Of a stretch of 64,000 nucleotides of DNA, positions 60,308 to 64,000 are shown piece by piece. Below the pieces are notes generated by a model. The model saw only the letters and a program-made list of their open reading frames with translations, did no database searches and had not been told where the DNA came from. The stretch lies in assembly GCA_963971285.1 (NCBI GenBank), contig OZ020246.1, positions 8,415,217 through 8,479,216 on the forward strand, read 5' to 3'. This stretch comes from Astropecten irregularis (taxonomy: Eukaryota > Echinodermata > Asteroidea > Paxillosida > Astropectinidae). A program made the translations under genes and the position numbers. Positions within the stretch are counted from its first letter, which is position 1, and every line of letters starts with the position of its first letter.

Positions 60308-60574
60308 TGGACAGGGTTTAATGACAGATTTATCAATCACACAGATGGACAGATGGGACATTGTAGTTCAAATCCTGCCTCGTTAATAATGAGGCACATA
60401 TGCATGATCTCTACAGCAATCATTTTCTGTTTCAGAGAAAGAAAACAAGAAAGTTAATGAAAAATCCTGACATCCTTTATCAGACTTTTAACAGGTTCTG
60501 TGCCATTCAGTCACTTAGGAGGTCTGCATACAGTAAAATCCGTTGTTACCTCTGAAAGGAAAAAATCACTGGCC

Positions 60575-60933
60575 TCAAAGGTAATATCATACTTTGGTTT
60601 TTGTCAAAGAAATACAGATTCATGGGCAGAAATATCAAGGAAGATACAGTAACAGTCATCTGTGAAAATTTCAGTTCCACACAGTGCTCACTTTTTGAGA
60701 AAACAGTGAAAAACGGCCACAGTATTTCTTAAGTCTTTTCTCTTTTTATTTTGATCTTTAAAAGATCAAAAATGATTTTGGTGACTTGTTTTACTCTTTT
60801 CTGGAGAAATACAGCATTTCAGGCAGAAAAATGTTAACGATATGTTTTCACCATCTTCATATCATGTAAGTTATAGGTAAATCTGTGAAAATGTCTGTTT
60901 CGGTATGCTACCAAAGTATGATACTACCTTTAA
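60575..60933 (+). mobile_element. TTAA MITE family A, copy 13 (full length)
   Basis: The left flank reads TCAA instead of TTAA; the right end TATGATACTACCTTTAA is intact. Confidence 0.9.
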
Positions 60934-61582
60934 TACACATACAAACTTTGTAAGAGAGAAGATACAACAATTTCATGGTAAAAATAACAAAGTTTTCTGT
61001 GATATCAACAACATACTTTATCAATTTTGTTCTTACTTGCACAGTAAATAGCATAACCCTGTATAAAATCCAACACATCAAATTTCAAAAGTTGGGTTAC
61101 TATTAAATTCAACGCAGCATTTAAACATTGGTATGTTTTCTACAAAAAGGGTTTTAAGTTGTAGGACGATGTTAATAGAAAAGATACTGACAATGTATAA
61201 TGATGAAGTAAGTATGCACACTTGAATATAGCCAACGACCTGTATGCTTGAAACTGTGGGCACAATGCACTTTCATAATTACAAACAGATATTAATAAAA
61301 CAACAGACTGCTGGCTAACAAAATTGAAAATTTGGTAAACATTTCCAATTTGTCACTTTGAAGTTGTTGAATTGGAAAAGTCTGACGCTGAGAGAAAAAC
61401 AAAAAATTGTGTTGCTTCGCATCCTCTTGTATTGCACTTTCATTATCACAGCCCGTGAATAATGATTAATTTTGAGATGCCGAATTGCTCAAACTGAAGA
61501 TGGATTCATTATGCATGGACAAATAGATAATGCTGGCCAACTCAACACTAACTACCTTCACTGAGGGGTGGTGGTATAATGG
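60934..61582. other. Non-coding, nothing recognised
   Basis: AT-rich sequence between two TTAA MITEs; no splice-bounded open block seen. Confidence 0.4.
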
Positions 61583-61941
61583 TTAAAGGTAATATCATAC
61601 TTTAGTTTTTATAAAAAAAAAATTCAGATTCATGGGCAAAAATATCAAGACAGATATAGTAACAGTCATCTGTGAATATTTCAGTCCGATACGGTGCCCA
61701 CTTTTTGAGAAAACAGTGAAAAACAGCCACAGTATTTTCTCTTTTATTTTTGATCTTTTAAAAGATCAAACAGATATTTGGTAGTTTTTTTAATAATTTC
61801 TGGATAAATACACCATTTCAGGTGGAAATACTTTAACGGTATGTTTGTACCACCACCACCATCTTCATACCCTGTGGGTTATACGTAAATCTGTGAACAT
61901 TTCTGTTTTGGTTTCTTACCAAAGTATGATACTACCTTTAA
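61583..61941 (+). mobile_element. TTAA MITE family A, copy 14 (full length)
   Basis: TTAAAGGTAATATCATACTT to AGTATGATACTACCTTTAA, both flanks kept; a homopolymer slip near the left end (ATAAAAAAAAAATTCAG). Confidence 0.9.
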
Positions 61942-62917
61942 TTAAAGCAGCAAAAAAATCACCTTCTGCATTTACAATCAGCAAATGCACTTTCTTCTGT
62001 GTCAGTCTTACAAATGAGAGATGAAAGAACATAAAAGCTTCCTTAGTTGGAAAATGTTGGCAACAATCTTCCTGAGAACAGATTCCCTCTGAAGTTTTGT
62101 AGTTTTCAAGAAAATTTGAAACCTGTTACAAAATGTCTGGAATATATGGAAACACTCCCGATGTGAAATTTCCCAATGGTCAACAGATAAATTAATTGAG
62201 AATTTATCACCAATATGAATAGTATCTTTAAACACCATCGCACAACTCATGAGATATACTTTAGTGGATGTAGTTAGGGTCTTTAAAATGATACAAAATA
62301 CTATGCACTTTATAATAATGCAATGTTATATTTTCACTTGCTTCGAGACAGTTGGTCACGGGAATTACATGTATATGTATATAAATATATATACAAAGAC
62401 AACAATTTTATCACAGTGAATCTGTGTCCTATTTACTATCACCATTGGTTTGTTGAATCATTAGCCTTTACCTGTGAGTGAAAGAAGCCTCAGCTTCTCT
62501 TGAAGAGAAAATTGTACATTTGCAATTTTGTGATACTTTTTTCATAATGATCACATTCCACGCTTAACATCAAAAGCCAAGAAATTCTTTACAAATCCTG
62601 CAAGCCGAAGCTACAATGTACGAAAAGTGTGTATGCTGCCGGTATAGTCATACAAAGTTCCTTGCCAAGTATTACATATGCTAACAATATGCACAGAATT
62701 ACATGTAAGCAGCAGTTCCATGCTTACAGTAAGCAGATCCATGTTTGTACCGACCAACTACGTTTGGACTTCATTCAATCTCATTTAAAGATGCTAGGAA
62801 GTAAAATGAGTGATTCCAGTGATTGAGTGACATAAGATAACCTACATGATGTACATGTATGTTATAAAAAAGATTCCAATCGAAGAATTTGCAAAAAAAA
62901 AATGCTTTTGATCTTTC
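61942..62917. other. Non-coding, nothing recognised
   Basis: AT-rich, with a TATATATA-type run near 62,370-62,395. No exon evidence. Confidence 0.4.
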
Positions 62918-63138
62918 AATAGCGCTCCGCACTGATGACGTCACACGAGTGATTTGGCCAGCGCACGCATATGTACAAAATCCCCGGATGTCAGACAAAC
63001 ATTGACTCACACACGTAGTGTACCTTGCATGCACGCGCATACAAGCACATCCACTACACGTTGCAATGTTTGTCTGAGATACGGGGTGACGTCACAGCAT
63101 TTAGCCTGCTATTTTTAGCGCAAGTGCGGAGCGCTATT
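62918..63138. mobile_element. MITE with AATAGCGCTCCGCACT ends
   Basis: 221 bp. Left AATAGCGCTCCGCACT and right AGTGCGGAGCGCTATT are perfect complements. Further inside, GATGACGTCAC and GTCAGACAAACATTG face CAATGTTTGTCTGA and GTGACGTCAC. Non-coding; no target duplication fixed. Confidence 0.8.
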
Positions 63139-63544
63139 ACAGGCATGCAACTTGGACTTTCCAAAAAAAGAGGAAATTCCAATCGTTACCATATTTTGTG
63201 CAGTGTTCAATGACATAAGATTGAAGTGGAAAAAGAGGAAATCAGCTGATCCGAGGAAAAGTTGCATGCCTGGCTATTAGGAGAGACAGGCAGTCAACAG
63301 ATTCAGGCCCTAACTCAGTCTAGTAGTCTTTCAGAGTTCTTGCACAAGGCTACTTCTTACAATGTACACGTACAATGATGAGTGTCTGAGTTTTGTCATT
63401 TTTGTTTACAAAATATAAAATTGATGCACATTGGAAAACAAAACAAAAGGAAATGACTGCATTCCAATAGAGATCTTTTGTTGAAAATGTTCCTTGAAGA
63501 ATCAGATGTGATCAATCTGTTGTAAAGGAAATTCTATCCCAATG

Positions 63545-63753
63545 CCCTGTTTCCGTGACCAAGCTTAATGCACAATGGTTTCTCTACAGATCCGATCACT
63601 CTCGAGTTATATAATCGCAAGCGTCATCCAATCTCTTCTGACCATGGAGGTTTTCCTACCTCCATGTTCTGAAGTAGTTGATTTTCGTCCTGTAAAAGGT
63701 CATAATTATAATTATTTGAAGGTACATGTACTACTATTTTTTTGTGACCAAGC
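63545..63753 (-). repeat. Repeat family B, third copy (inverted)
   Basis: Complement of the 36.8-37.5 kb repeat: CAAGCGTCATCCAATCTCTT, GAGGTTTTCCTACCTCCATG, TTTTCGTCCTGTAAAAGG. GTGACCAAGCTTAA occurs at both borders (63,556 and 63,744). The left border is an empty TTAA site; the right is filled by a MITE. Confidence 0.8.
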
Positions 63754-63899
63754 TTAAAGGTAGTATCATACTTTGGTAAGAAACCAAAACAGAAATGTTC
63801 ACAGATTTACGTATAACTTACAGAGTAAGAAGATGGTGATGGTAGAAACATACCGTTAAAATGTTTCCCGACTGAAATGGTGTATTTATCCAGAAATTA
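63754..63899 (-). mobile_element. TTAA MITE family A, copy 15 (truncated)
   Basis: Starts TTAAAGGTAGTATCATACTT at the TTAA of repeat B and stops after TTATCCAGAAATTAG, before the core. Confidence 0.85.
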
Positions 63900-63910
63900 G
63901 GCTGCTTTAA

Positions 63911-64000
63911 TTAAAGGTAGTATCATACTTTGGTAAAAAACCAAAACAGAAATGTTCACAGATTTATTTATAACTCACAGGGTATGAAGATAGTGGTGGT
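63911..64000 (-). mobile_element. TTAA MITE family A, copy 16 (runs off the right edge)
   Basis: TTAAAGGTAGTATCATACTT through CAGGGTATGAAGATAGTGG to the end of the window. Confidence 0.88.

Overview
The window reads as animal nuclear DNA. The genes have introns with GT-AG borders, intergenic space is long, and SINEs, LINEs and many short inverted-repeat transposons are present. Frequent TACATGTA-type words, a cilia gene, an intronless class A GPCR and GGGGCCAATTTCATA-type MITEs suggest a marine invertebrate deuterostome, most likely an echinoderm. That placement is inference; nothing in the window names the species.

Layout. 1-20 kb is dominated by four blocks of one 54-bp satellite. Two copies of a ~2-kb non-satellite segment (3.46-5.56 and 12.97-14.8 kb) carry exon-like modules on the minus strand, and a third decayed copy lies at 21.7 kb. 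Array 2 contains a 1,514-bp higher-order repeat and a SINE; a PIF/Harbinger-like MITE sits between arrays 3 and 4. 20-30.5 kb is a graveyard: scattered satellite units, a small inverted-repeat element, a broken tyrosine-recombinase retroelement (minus strand) and a broken non-LTR retrotransposon (plus strand) with another element inside it. 31.5-36.1 kb holds a candidate minus-strand host gene of unknown family. At least four exons join in frame, and it shows exon duplication and many cysteines.

36-64 kb has three well supported genes: an intronless rhodopsin-type GPCR (plus, 39.8-41.2 kb), a complete four-exon SLC16/monocarboxylate-transporter-like gene of 450 residues (minus, 45.5-49.4 kb), and a three-exon CFAP90/C5orf49-like ciliary gene of 149 residues (plus, 52.2-57.2 kb). 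The last intron of the ciliary gene holds a 21-bp minisatellite split by a 1,036-bp transposon. The three genes share no obvious pathway.

The right half (31-64 kb) is peppered with at least 16 copies of one ~350-bp MITE that inserts at TTAA. Empty target sites inside other repeats of the window prove the target, including one MITE nested in another. The most interesting leads are the candidate cysteine-rich gene and its fragments between the satellite blocks, the TTAA MITE system, the fresh 1,514-bp satellite amplification, and two proteins with altered key residues (GPCR Arg at 3.32; SLC16 Asn/Lys in place of the usual Asp/Arg pair).
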